Of a stretch of DNA of 51,855 nt, positions 32,631 to 41,474 are shown piece after piece (position 1 is the stretch's first letter; each line of letters starts with the position of its first letter). The stretch covers positions 1-51,855 of the forward strand of contig DBWY01000013.1 in NCBI GenBank assembly GCA_002309195.1. The letters are read 5' to 3'. The stretch comes from Treponema sp. UBA1226. GTDB taxonomy: Bacteria; Spirochaetota; Spirochaetia; Treponematales; Treponemataceae. A program made the position numbers and the translations under genes. Below the pieces are notes generated by a model, which searched no databases, had not been told where the DNA came from, and saw nothing but the letters and a program-made list of their open reading frames with translations.

Positions 32631-35276
32631 ATGAAAAATTACAGAATATCGCAGATTTTAGCCGGTATTTCTTTCTTTATATTGGCAGTTTTACTGTCCT
32701 TTTGTCTGCTTTTTTCTCTTCTTGAAAGCGGAACAACACAAGGCGGAATTTACGGTTTAGCATGCGCTTTAGGCTTGTCTTTAAGGAAAGCGTATGGATT
32801 CTGCTGCATTTTAATTCCGGCATTCTTTTTTACAGTTTCAATGATTCTGTTTGTTGCAAAAATCACATTTAAAAAATGCATCTATATAAGTTTTAGTCTT
32901 ATTCCGTTTTTTACAGCTGTAATAAGCGAAAAAGTTTACAAGGCAGCTCCTCACAATATGCCAGGCCCGGTTGAATTTATCAAACTCGTTCTTACGATTG
33001 CGGCAACCGGACTTATCATGGCAATAGAATATCTTTTTGCAGGAATCGTCGGCGAAAGAATAGCGTTAAAAAAATACCGCCAGTTAAAGGGTCTTGATGA
33101 AAAATCCCCCGAAGAAGTATTTGAAAACAATGCAGTAGAAACAGAAAAAGCAGGCGCAGATTTTGATACTCAATATACTGAATTTAAGCCAGAAACAGAA
33201 ACTGCTCTCGATGAAGAACTTACAGAAGCCCTTTCTGACAAAACGGCAGAATATACTTTTGAAAACCCTGATGAAACAGGAATCATTCCGGATGAGCCGG
33301 TTTTAGAAGATGAAATAACATTTGAAGATTCTTCGTATGAAGATGATACGACCGAAGATGCTGCGCTCGATAACGATGCAGATTTACAGTCAGACGTTCC
33401 GGACTATGACGGATTTTCTGAAACAGAAAATGACGACTTTAATGTCGAAGGCGCAGATTTACAAACCGACAACGCGCCGGCTGCTGCAGATATGCAGACA
33501 GACTTTGACACCGACAACGCGAATTTCCAGAGTGACAGTGATTTTAAGAGCGACAATAATGATTTCCAAACAGACAGCGCGCCAATTTCTGACTTACCGG
33601 AAGAAAGCGAAATCGTAAAAGAGCCTACACTTGTAGAAACAGACTTACAGGGCGAACGAAATGTAAACGATGTATTTTCGCTCATGGATAAAGAAATAAA
33701 GGAACGCCTCGAAAACGGCAGCGAATTTGTTCACGGAGAAGATTCGAAAGACTCTGACGCAGCCGGCGCGGGCAATACAGAAAATCAAATTGCTAAAAAA
33801 TCTGTAAAAGAAGCAGAGGCAGAAATTCGCGAAGAAAAGAAACCTAAGCAGAAAAGAAAAGGTGCATATAAAATTCCTACAGAAGGATTGCTCGAAGAAT
33901 TTGAAGACCAGCAGTACTGGATTATCGACAACAAGACAAACGCCGCATCTGCACAGTTAAAGGAAACCCTCGAAGAATTTAAAATCGCTGCAGAAGTTAC
34001 AGGAATCAGAAAAGGACCTGTCGTTACGATGTTCGAAATCTTACCTGCACCAGGCGTTAAGCTTTCTAAAATTGTTCAGCTTGCAGATAACATCGCTCTT
34101 CGCCTTGCAGCAAGTTCAATCCGTATCGTAGCACCAATCCCAGGAAAGCGAGCAGTCGGAATCGAAGTACCAAACGAAAACCGCGCTATAGTAACGTTCC
34201 GCGAACTGATAGAACAGAACCTCCCTGAATATAAAAAAATGGCCATCCCGGTAGTTCTTGGAAAAGATATCCAGGGAGAAGCACAGCTTTTAGACATTGC
34301 AAAAACCCCTCACCTTTTGATTGCAGGTTCAACAGGTTCTGGAAAATCTGTTTGTGTAAACTCGATTATTCTTTCGATCTTATACAAACGCACACCGGAA
34401 GAAGTAAAATTAATTCTTGTCGATCCTAAAATCGTAGAATTAAAACTTTACAATGATATTCCGCATCTTTTAACTCCGGTAATTACAGAACCTAAAAAAG
34501 CGTTGCAGTCTTTACAGTACTGTCTTTGCGAAATGGAACGCCGTTATGCACTTCTTGATGGACTTGGAGTACGCGACATCATAAACTACAACAAGCGCGT
34601 AGAAGAAAGACATATTGCAACAGAAAAACTTCCTTACATCGTTGTAATCATCGATGAGTTTGCAGACCTTATGGCGACAACAGGAAAAGAACTTGAGTCT
34701 ACAATCGCACGTCTTTGTGCAATGAGCCGTGCTGTAGGTATTCATCTTGTTCTTGCAACACAGAGGCCTTCTATTGATGTAATTACAGGTTTGATTAAAG
34801 CAAACATTCCTACACGAATTGCATTCATGGTTGCTTCTAAAATGGATAGCCGCATCATCATAGATCAGGTTGGAGCAGAAAAACTTCTCGGACGCGGTGA
34901 CATGCTTTATGCAAGTGCAACAGATCCATTCCCGGTTCGTATCCAGGGAACATATGTAAGCGATGATGAAGTTGAAAACGTAGTTGAATATGTAAAGGGA
35001 TTCGGCGAGCCGGAATATATCGATGAAGAAATCTTTATTGAAGATGAAGACGATGCTCTTGCAGAACCAAGTCTCTTTGGTGATGGAGACGACCCTCTTT
35101 ACAACAAGGCACTTGAAATCGTACTCGAAGCAGGTAAAGCATCGGCTTCTTATATACAGAGAAGATTAAAGATTGGATACAATAGAGCGGCTCGCCTCGT
35201 AGAAGACATGGAAGCACGCGGCATTGTAGGTCCTGCCAACGGAAGTAAACCGCGCGAGATTATCCACACGCCGTAG
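32631..35276 (+). CDS. ftsK: DNA translocase FtsK/SpoIIIE
   Basis: The 881-residue septal DNA pump clears chromosome ends during division. Four N-terminal membrane segments occupy ~residues 5-140 (ILAGISFFILAVLLSFC and later ones). A long acidic linker (~160-400) follows, with a repeated ADLQTD-like unit. The motor domain has Walker A AGSTGSGKSVCVNS (~563) and Walker B VVIIDEFADLM (~670). The C-terminal gamma winged-helix domain (YIQRRLKIGYNRAARLV) reads KOPS-type polar sites. ATG at 32631 has AGGGG 6 nt upstream. Full length for the family. Confidence 0.96.
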   Translation: MKNYRISQILAGISFFILAVLLSFCLLFSLLESGTTQGGIYGLACALGLSLRKAYGFCCILIPAFFFTVSMILFVAKITFKKCIYISFSLIPFFTAVISEKVYKAAPHNMPGPVEFIKLVLTIAATGLIMAIEYLFAGIVGERIALKKYRQLKGLDEKSPEEVFENNAVETEKAGADFDTQYTEFKPETETALDEELTEALSDKTAEYTFENPDETGIIPDEPVLEDEITFEDSSYEDDTTEDAALDNDADLQSDVPDYDGFSETENDDFNVEGADLQTDNAPAAADMQTDFDTDNANFQSDSDFKSDNNDFQTDSAPISDLPEESEIVKEPTLVETDLQGERNVNDVFSLMDKEIKERLENGSEFVHGEDSKDSDAAGAGNTENQIAKKSVKEAEAEIREEKKPKQKRKGAYKIPTEGLLEEFEDQQYWIIDNKTNAASAQLKETLEEFKIAAEVTGIRKGPVVTMFEILPAPGVKLSKIVQLADNIALRLAASSIRIVAPIPGKRAVGIEVPNENRAIVTFRELIEQNLPEYKKMAIPVVLGKDIQGEAQLLDIAKTPHLLIAGSTGSGKSVCVNSIILSILYKRTPEEVKLILVDPKIVELKLYNDIPHLLTPVITEPKKALQSLQYCLCEMERRYALLDGLGVRDIINYNKRVEERHIATEKLPYIVVIIDEFADLMATTGKELESTIARLCAMSRAVGIHLVLATQRPSIDVITGLIKANIPTRIAFMVASKMDSRIIIDQVGAEKLLGRGDMLYASATDPFPVRIQGTYVSDDEVENVVEYVKGFGEPEYIDEEIFIEDEDDALAEPSLFGDGDDPLYNKALEIVLEAGKASASYIQRRLKIGYNRAARLVEDMEARGIVGPANGSKPREIIHTP

Positions 35277-35296
35277 ACCGTGCAAACAAGGATTTT

Positions 35297-36028
35297 CTAT
35301 TTTACGATTACTACAAGATTAGAACTCTGGTCATTGGCCGGAGTCTTTTTATAATCAGAATAATATTCGATGGATGTAAATCCTGCTTCGCGTGCAAAAG
35401 ATTCTATTTCATCTCTGCGGATCGGATAAACAGATGCTTTTGTACATACAGGATAGATTCTTCCGTTGCCTGTTTCTACATTCTGCGTAAGATAATATTC
35501 TTCTTCGTTTACACATTCAAGTTTGCTTTTAAGCGTAACACGAATACTGCTTAACTCAGGTAAAATCGATGTAGATTTTTGAATATACAAATCGTAATTG
35601 TAAAGCTGCAGGACAACCATTCCGTCCGGTTTTAAAAGCTGTTTGCAGTCAAAGAAAAATTTTCTTAAAAGAACTTTGTCGTGAATAAAAATAATTCTAT
35701 TGTTAAGACATGAAATTACATTATAAAAACCTTTTCCAAGAAAGCGGACCATTTCGATTGTTGACATCTGGAAAAATCTTACAGCCATAAGCTGGTTACG
35801 ATGTTTTCTTGCAGCAGATTCCAGAAGTTCTTTTATTGTTTCAAGCCCTGTAACATCTGTTATATCTTTTGCAAGTCTGTTTTCGAGAATTCCTGTTCCA
35901 CAGCCGATGTTTAAAAACTTTACAGGCTTTGGAAAAACACTTAAAAGAGAATCATAAAACTCATATTGTTCCTGCGTTACAGGATACAATTCATCATAAT
36001 ATTCAACAATATTTTTAATCGAATCCAT
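35297..36028 (-). CDS. Class I SAM-dependent methyltransferase
   Basis: The 243-residue protein has the Rossmann methyltransferase core: motif I FLNIGCGTGILENRLA (~37-52), an acidic residue after beta2 (VTGLETIKELL) and a motif IV-like segment FYNVISCLNNRIIF. The C-terminal half is beta-rich (YYLTQNVETGNGRIYPV) and ends in a conserved-looking strand NLVVIVK. The substrate cannot be told. It begins 5 bp after the FGE-like lipoprotein gene stop, without a convincing SD, so it is probably translationally coupled to it. Confidence 0.83.
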   Translation of the reverse strand: MDSIKNIVEYYDELYPVTQEQYEFYDSLLSVFPKPVKFLNIGCGTGILENRLAKDITDVTGLETIKELLESAARKHRNQLMAVRFFQMSTIEMVRFLGKGFYNVISCLNNRIIFIHDKVLLRKFFFDCKQLLKPDGMVVLQLYNYDLYIQKSTSILPELSSIRVTLKSKLECVNEEEYYLTQNVETGNGRIYPVCTKASVYPIRRDEIESFAREAGFTSIEYYSDYKKTPANDQSSNLVVIVK

Positions 36029-36033
36029 ATTTT

Positions 36034-36957
36034 TTACTTAACGTTTCTTGCAATTCTAAAGCCGATTGTCTGATATCTTGAGCCCTGGATTCCTCCAAGT
36101 TCACGATAGATATCATAATAAAATTCTATTCCAGAATAATTCTTTACAAAAGTTCCACCTAAAATATAACGGTAACGGCCAGATGAAGGTCCTTTATAAT
36201 CAGAAACTGCATCACAGTTTAAAGTTTCTGTCCACAAACAGTCCCAGCACCACTCTGCAACGTTTCCGTTCATATCATAAAGTCCAAGTTCATTAGGTTT
36301 TTTAAGACCAACCTGATGAGTCATTTCGTCGGCGTTGTTTTCATGCCATGCGATTTCATCAAGATTTGCACTACCGCTGTAATTATTTTTGTTCTTTGAT
36401 TTAGTTCCGCCCGAAGCAGCATAAATCCACTCTGCACGAGTCGGAAGTCTGTAACCATTTCTTGAATAGTCTGCAGTTACAGTTGCCTTGTTTATTCCGC
36501 GACCATTTTTGTATCTTGAAATATCATCGATTGTATAAACCGGATCGAGCCCTTCCTGTTTACTCAGACGATTGCAGAACAAAAGACAATCGTACCATGT
36601 AACGCGTTCAACAGGACGAAGCTCCTGTTTTTCATTTTCTGCCGGGGACTCGTCAAAATAAGAAGGTTTTGAATTTGATTCAGCATCTTTGCTCATGACA
36701 GAGTCATAAAGCTGCTGGGTCACTTCGTACTTTGAAATATAAAAGTCACTCACGCCGAGTGAAAAAGTTTTAGGATTTTTTTCCTGCTCAAGCAGATCTA
36801 CATCGGCAACCTTGAGCCCTTCTATCTGCTTTGCCTGAACATCTGTAAATGCACCTCCCTTGATTTTTACCATTCCGTACTTATCTTTACAGCCCGATAA
36901 AACCAAAGTACATGCCAAAATACCAGAGACAAAGATAATCTGAGACTTTTTTTTCAT
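36034..36957 (-). CDS. FGE/SUMF1-fold lipoprotein
   Basis: The 307-residue product is a predicted lipoprotein (MKKKSQIIFVSGILA, lipobox LSGC). The fold markers are YISKYEVTQQLYDSVM, VERVTWYDCLLFCNRLS, GYRLPTRAEWIYAASGG, LYDMNGNVAEWCWDCLW, and a C-terminal YILGGTFV...TIGFRIARN. It lacks the copper-binding cysteine pair of true formylglycine-generating enzymes near the C-terminus. Together with the gene at 15178 it is one of two such lipoproteins in the window; they are diverged, not a recent duplication. It has a good SD (AAGGA, 6 nt). A carbohydrate- or peptide-binding role is inference. Confidence 0.87.
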   Translation of the reverse strand: MKKKSQIIFVSGILACTLVLSGCKDKYGMVKIKGGAFTDVQAKQIEGLKVADVDLLEQEKNPKTFSLGVSDFYISKYEVTQQLYDSVMSKDAESNSKPSYFDESPAENEKQELRPVERVTWYDCLLFCNRLSKQEGLDPVYTIDDISRYKNGRGINKATVTADYSRNGYRLPTRAEWIYAASGGTKSKNKNNYSGSANLDEIAWHENNADEMTHQVGLKKPNELGLYDMNGNVAEWCWDCLWTETLNCDAVSDYKGPSSGRYRYILGGTFVKNYSGIEFYYDIYRELGGIQGSRYQTIGFRIARNVK

Positions 36958-37039
36958 AGCAATTCCTTTTTTTTCTTTTTTTTAAATTGAATCAAATTCT
37001 AACTATTAACTTATTATAATTATAACCCACTTTTACACT

Positions 37040-37067
37040 TTGTCAAAAATAATTTTTATTATATACT
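37040..37067 (+). promoter_or_regulatory. Promoter of era
   Basis: TTGTCA (37040-37045), a 16-bp spacer and TATACT (37062-37067). Start near 37074 gives a ~15-nt leader that carries the SD AGGA before the ATG at 37089. Confidence 0.65.
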
Positions 37068-37088
37068 GTTGGACATACAGGAAAAATC

Positions 37089-38024
37089 ATGAACGAATCA
37101 AAAGACGAATACGAAAACAATAATTACGAACCGGCAGGTCCAAAAACAGCAATGGTCGCAATCATCGGACGGCCTTCAAGCGGAAAATCGACTTTCCTTA
37201 ATACAGCAAGCGGCGAGCCCGTTTCGATTGTGAGCCCGATTCCGCAGACGACAAGAAATGCCATCAAGGGAATCGTAAACACTTCTTTCGGACAGCTTGT
37301 GTTTGTCGATACGCCAGGCTACCATATGTCAGAAAAGAAACTTAATTTAAAACTTCAGCAGACAGCACGCGACCAGCTTGAGGCTTCGGAATGCGTCTTG
37401 TACGTAATCGATGCAAGCCGTGACCTGGGCGAAGAAGAAGAGGCAACGGCAGAACTCATCGCTCCTTATGCATCAAAAACTGTAGTTGCAGTAAATAAAA
37501 CAGATCTTCCTGCGGCAAAACCGGATCGTGTAATAAGTTTTGTTCAGTCAAAAATTCAGTCAATCGATAAAAACCGCATATTTGAAATCTCTGCAAAAAA
37601 CGACACGGGTATAAATGATGTTCTTAAGGCACTCTACGACCTTGCACCAGAAGCTCCGCATCTTTATCCCGAAGAATATTATACAGACCAGGAAGTTGGA
37701 TTTAGAATCGCAGAAGTAATCAGAGGACAGGCAATAAACCGTCTTAGCGATGAAATTCCTCATGCGCTTTTTGTAGATATTTCTGATATGGAATTTAAGA
37801 AAGAAGGAAAACTTTTATGGGTGCGCGCCTTTTTATGCGTCGAACGAGAATCACAGAAAGGAATCGTAATCGGCAAAGGAGCTTCTATGATAAAAACAAT
37901 CCGCATCGAAACGATTAAAGAGTTAAGAAAAATTTTTGATTATAAAATCGATCTTGATTTACAGGTTAAAGTCGTAAAAAACTGGCGCCAGAAAGATATG
38001 ATTTTAAATAAAGTTTTGAGTTAG
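37089..38024 (+). CDS. era: GTPase Era
   Basis: The 311-residue GTPase helps assemble the 30S ribosomal subunit by binding the 3' end of 16S rRNA. GTPase motifs are clear: G1 IIGRPSSGKSTFLN (~26-39), G2 region PQTTRNAIKGI, G3 VFVDTPGYHMSE, G4 VAVNKTDLP. The C-terminal KH domain has GIVIGKGASMIKTI. The first ~18 residues (MNESKDEYENNNYEPAGP) are an acidic extension. Single gene, converging on rmuC with a 4-bp gap. Confidence 0.96.
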   Translation: MNESKDEYENNNYEPAGPKTAMVAIIGRPSSGKSTFLNTASGEPVSIVSPIPQTTRNAIKGIVNTSFGQLVFVDTPGYHMSEKKLNLKLQQTARDQLEASECVLYVIDASRDLGEEEEATAELIAPYASKTVVAVNKTDLPAAKPDRVISFVQSKIQSIDKNRIFEISAKNDTGINDVLKALYDLAPEAPHLYPEEYYTDQEVGFRIAEVIRGQAINRLSDEIPHALFVDISDMEFKKEGKLLWVRAFLCVERESQKGIVIGKGASMIKTIRIETIKELRKIFDYKIDLDLQVKVVKNWRQKDMILNKVLS

Positions 38025-38028
38025 TACA

Positions 38029-39285
38029 CTACTCATCATCTGTCAAATCATCAAGAAGGCTCTGCTGCGCATCAGAAGATTTGTCAGGAAGAACTTCCAC
38101 TTTTGTAAGTTTCTTTTCTATCTGGCGGCTTCTTCTTTCTGCACTTTCAATTTCGTTTGTCGCAGATTCAAGTTTCTTTTTCGTTGCTGCAAGTACATCG
38201 CCAAATTTTCCGAACTCTGATTTTACAGAACCGAGGAGCTCCCAGACCTTTGAAGTTTCTTTTTGAATTGCAAGAGTCCTAAATCCCATCTGGAGACTGT
38301 TTAAAAATGCATTTAAAGTTGTAGGACCAGAAATCGTAACTTTAAATTCATCCTGAATCTGCTGGAACAATCCCGGAATGCGCATTACTTCTGCGAACAA
38401 TCCTTCAAACGGAAGGAACATCAAACCAAAGTCTGTCGTATAAGGAACTTCGATATATTTTTCTTTAATGTCCTTCGCCATTTTTTTGATATCAGTAACG
38501 AGTGCTTTTTTCTGAAGCTCAATTTCTGCTTTATCTGCATCTTCGTATGCTTTTGTAAGCTTGTCCCACACAGCTGCAGGATATTTTGAATCGACAGGAA
38601 GAAGAATAAACTGTCCTTCTGTTGTCTTAGACGGAATTTTTACAGCAAATTCAACTACTTTCTTTGAATCCTTTGGATTCGGATGCGCATTTTTTTCGTA
38701 CTGTTCCGGAGAAAGAATCTGACTTAATAAAGACTCAAGCTGGACTTCACCCATTCCTCCTGCACTCTTAACATTTGTAAGCGCGCGTTTTAAACCACCG
38801 ACATCATTTGCAAGAGTCTGCATTTCACCAAGACCCTTCTGCACAGCCTCGAGCTGCTTTGTAACGATTTCAAAAGAACCTGTAAGACGTTTTTCGAGAG
38901 TCGACTGAAGTTTTTCATCAACAGTTTCGCGCATCTGATCAAGTTTCTTTTCGTTTGATTCCTGCATGTGCTTTAAATTTTCCTGAACAAGACGCTGCTG
39001 ATTTATAAGAGTTTCCTGAGTTGATTTTGTAAGCACATCAAGCCTCTGCGAAAGAGAGTTCATAAATTGAGTGAGGGTATTTGTCATCGACTCATGCGTA
39101 TTTTTTGTAAGCGCATCAAACTTCGCATTAATCGAATCCTGAAACTTCATGAGAACATCAAGATTTTCTTTTCTGCTTTCGCTGCTGGCTTTTTCGTTTC
39201 CCTTGCTGTTAAAAAGAATGATTCCCATTACCACAACAAAAAGTCCGATAAAGGCAACCATAATGATAAGAATGCGTGTATCCAT
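38029..39285 (-). CDS. rmuC: DNA recombination protein RmuC
   Basis: The 418-residue protein has one N-terminal membrane segment (ILIIMVAFIGLFVVVMGIIL), a long coiled coil (~30-150, repeats of SMTNTLTQFMNSLSQRLD type) and the RmuC endonuclease-like domain (~160-370: GGMGEVQLESLLSQIL, LPVDSKYPAAVWDKL, DFGLMFLPFEGLFAEVM). The tail (SDAQQSLLDDLTDDE) is acidic. The family limits inversions at short repeats in E. coli, which may matter next to the repeat-rich surface loci, though that link is inference. SD GAGGGG 4 nt before the ATG. Confidence 0.92.
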   Translation of the reverse strand: MDTRILIIMVAFIGLFVVVMGIILFNSKGNEKASSESRKENLDVLMKFQDSINAKFDALTKNTHESMTNTLTQFMNSLSQRLDVLTKSTQETLINQQRLVQENLKHMQESNEKKLDQMRETVDEKLQSTLEKRLTGSFEIVTKQLEAVQKGLGEMQTLANDVGGLKRALTNVKSAGGMGEVQLESLLSQILSPEQYEKNAHPNPKDSKKVVEFAVKIPSKTTEGQFILLPVDSKYPAAVWDKLTKAYEDADKAEIELQKKALVTDIKKMAKDIKEKYIEVPYTTDFGLMFLPFEGLFAEVMRIPGLFQQIQDEFKVTISGPTTLNAFLNSLQMGFRTLAIQKETSKVWELLGSVKSEFGKFGDVLAATKKKLESATNEIESAERRSRQIEKKLTKVEVLPDKSSDAQQSLLDDLTDDE

Positions 39286-39377
39286 AAATCCCCTCGTTTT
39301 ATGTTTTTTTGTTTATACTGAATTATATAAGGCAACTGCGGAATGTATCAAGAGATTATGAGGGGTGCGCAGAAAAT

Positions 39378-40733
39378 TCAATACTTAAAATCAGGTTCAC
39401 AGGTAAACTCCATTCGTTTGCCTGTTGTCGGGTGTTCAAAGCTTATATAAGATGAATGCAGCAAAAGCCGCTGGCCTTCGTCCTGATGTCCGTAAAGATT
39501 GTCGCCCACAATCGCTATTCCAAAACCGTGCACGTCAGAAGCTGCAAGCCTTAACTGATGAGTGCGCCCGGTCAATGGCGTAAATTCAACACTTGTTACA
39601 TCACGATTCCTGTACTTCCATATTCGAAGGCGGCGCCACAGCGTAATTCCTGTTTTGCCGTAAACCGGATCATAAATCTGATGCGGTCTGTTATCAACAT
39701 CCAGTCGAAATTTAAGTTCAAGCCGGCCCTCGTCAGGACAGTTTCTGCCGCCAAGCTTTACAAGCGCGCCGTCTAAGACTGCGATATATTTTTTATTTAC
39801 TTTTCCCTGCTCAAACTGCATTGACAATTTTCGCTGTGCATCAGCTGTAAAAGCAAGCACCATAAGACCCGAAGTATCCATATCAAGTCTGTGAACAGAA
39901 GGCTGTTCGATAGTATCAGGAAAAAGACGGCGCACGCGCGATACAATGCAATCCTGCTTGTCTTCGCCGCGACCGGGGACTGCAAGAAGCCCCGAAGGTT
40001 TATTTACGACAATAATATCATCATCACGATAAAGAATTTCAAGCCCAAGAATTGACGGAAGAATTAAACGACACTTTTCATCACACGGCGGATAAAAAAC
40101 ACCCTGCTTACACCTGAGGTTTGATTTTCCCCAGTAAAACTCTGTCATCGAAACAGGAATAAGATTTTTAGAAAAAGCATAGCTTAAAAGTTTTGGAGCA
40201 CAGCAGTCTCCGGTTCCGGTAGGTAAAAGTTTTTCTTTTTCTGTTCCGCTTTGAAACTTAATTTCTTTTTGAAGATAATCAAAATCGCGCACCATCCCAT
40301 CGGCACAGGTAAATTTATAAAGTGAATAGATTTTAGAAAGCGTTTCGTTACAAAGTCGTAAACGTTCTGCATCACGATTCTGTTTTTCTTCCTGAGTTTC
40401 ATCTTCTGGTACGACAGACAGTTCGTGAATCCTTCGGTCATTTACAGCAACAATCTTATCGTATTGATTCTGTTCAACTAAAGCCGGAACAAAACCTTCA
40501 TAATTCCATTTTGAGTTATACTGCCCGGAAAAAGCGCGGAGCACGACATATTCGTTCTCAAACGCGGTTTGAATGCAATCATCTTTCGCATCAGTTTTTT
40601 TTAAATCGTCACAAGCACAGACTAAAATCCCGAACATTCCGTTAAAATCGCTTAACGGAGAACCGTTTTTTAACTGAGTCATAAACTCATGAGAATATTT
40701 TTCTGCAATTTCTGTTGAAAACGGCGGAAACAT
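39378..40733 (-). CDS. RluA-family pseudouridine synthase with N-terminal extension
   Basis: The 451-residue enzyme converts uridine to pseudouridine in rRNA or tRNA. The catalytic motif VHRLDMDTSGLMVLA is intact (Asp of HRLD-DTSG) and VVNKPSGLLAVPGRGED and LTGRTHQLRLAA are typical of RluA. The first ~235 residues are an extra domain with a Cys-rich end (RCKQGVFYPPCDEKCRLIL), where most RluA enzymes have only an S4 domain or nothing; this layout is seen in some RluA-like proteins of gut bacteria. It follows rpiA by 21 bp. The target site is unknown. Confidence 0.9.
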   Translation of the reverse strand: MFPPFSTEIAEKYSHEFMTQLKNGSPLSDFNGMFGILVCACDDLKKTDAKDDCIQTAFENEYVVLRAFSGQYNSKWNYEGFVPALVEQNQYDKIVAVNDRRIHELSVVPEDETQEEKQNRDAERLRLCNETLSKIYSLYKFTCADGMVRDFDYLQKEIKFQSGTEKEKLLPTGTGDCCAPKLLSYAFSKNLIPVSMTEFYWGKSNLRCKQGVFYPPCDEKCRLILPSILGLEILYRDDDIIVVNKPSGLLAVPGRGEDKQDCIVSRVRRLFPDTIEQPSVHRLDMDTSGLMVLAFTADAQRKLSMQFEQGKVNKKYIAVLDGALVKLGGRNCPDEGRLELKFRLDVDNRPHQIYDPVYGKTGITLWRRLRIWKYRNRDVTSVEFTPLTGRTHQLRLAASDVHGFGIAIVGDNLYGHQDEGQRLLLHSSYISFEHPTTGKRMEFTCEPDFKY

Positions 40734-40754
40734 CGTGCGCCTTAAAAACTTAAA

Positions 40755-41474
40755 TTATCTTTCGATAACTTTACAGTCAGCATCAATCGTAAATACAATC
40801 GGCTTGTTCTTTGTAAAAAATCCATTGTCGACAACGCCTACGATTGAGTTGATTTTATCTTCCATCTCTGCAGGGTTTACAGGATTTTTCCAGACGATAT
40901 CAAGAAGCTGATTTCCGTTGTCTGTAATTACAGGCCCGCATTTACGAACGCCTTCGCGTAAAAAACATTCTGCACCAAGTTTGTTTAATGCAGCAACAAC
41001 AGGAACTCGTGCTTCACCGATAATTTCTACAGGAAGATGAAATTTTGTTCCGAGTGTATCAACTATCTTTGTTGAGTCTGCAACGATAACAAACTGTGTC
41101 GAGTTATATGCAACAATCTTTTCGCGAAGGAGAGCAGCGCCGCCGCCTTTTATAACATTGTTCTGTGGGTCAACTTCATCAGCACCGTCAATTGCAAGAT
41201 CAAGATGACCTCCGATAATTCTATCGTTCATCGAATAAACAGGAATTCCAAGTTCTTCACAGAGGTTTTGCGTTCCAAAGCTTGTTACGACAGCCTTTAT
41301 ATCTTTTACTGTCCCGTCAGCAATTCTTTTTGCAAGATGTTTAACTGCAGGAACAGCTGTTGAACCTGTTCCAAGACCGATTTTCATTCCAGAAAAGATT
41401 TTTCCGTTTTTAATTAAAGTGTCAATTGCTGTAGAAGCTACAAGTTCTTTCTGTTCATTCTGTGTCATCGCCAT
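40755..41474 (-). CDS. rpiA: Ribose-5-phosphate isomerase A
   Basis: The 239-residue enzyme interconverts ribose-5-phosphate and ribulose-5-phosphate in the pentose phosphate pathway. Conserved: IGLGTGSTAVPAVKHL (~32-47), DLAIDGADEVDPQNNVIKG (~92-110), GGGAALLREKIVA and DNGNQLLDIV. The start overlaps the end of aroDE by 20 bp, and its SD GGGAG lies inside aroDE 6 nt before the ATG, so translation is coupled. Confidence 0.97.
   Translation of the reverse strand: MAMTQNEQKELVASTAIDTLIKNGKIFSGMKIGLGTGSTAVPAVKHLAKRIADGTVKDIKAVVTSFGTQNLCEELGIPVYSMNDRIIGGHLDLAIDGADEVDPQNNVIKGGGAALLREKIVAYNSTQFVIVADSTKIVDTLGTKFHLPVEIIGEARVPVVAALNKLGAECFLREGVRKCGPVITDNGNQLLDIVWKNPVNPAEMEDKINSIVGVVDNGFFTKNKPIVFTIDADCKVIER

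Noticed and set aside
33322..33618. 98-codon frame inside ftsK
   Set aside because: It is the shadow of the repetitive acidic linker in another frame.
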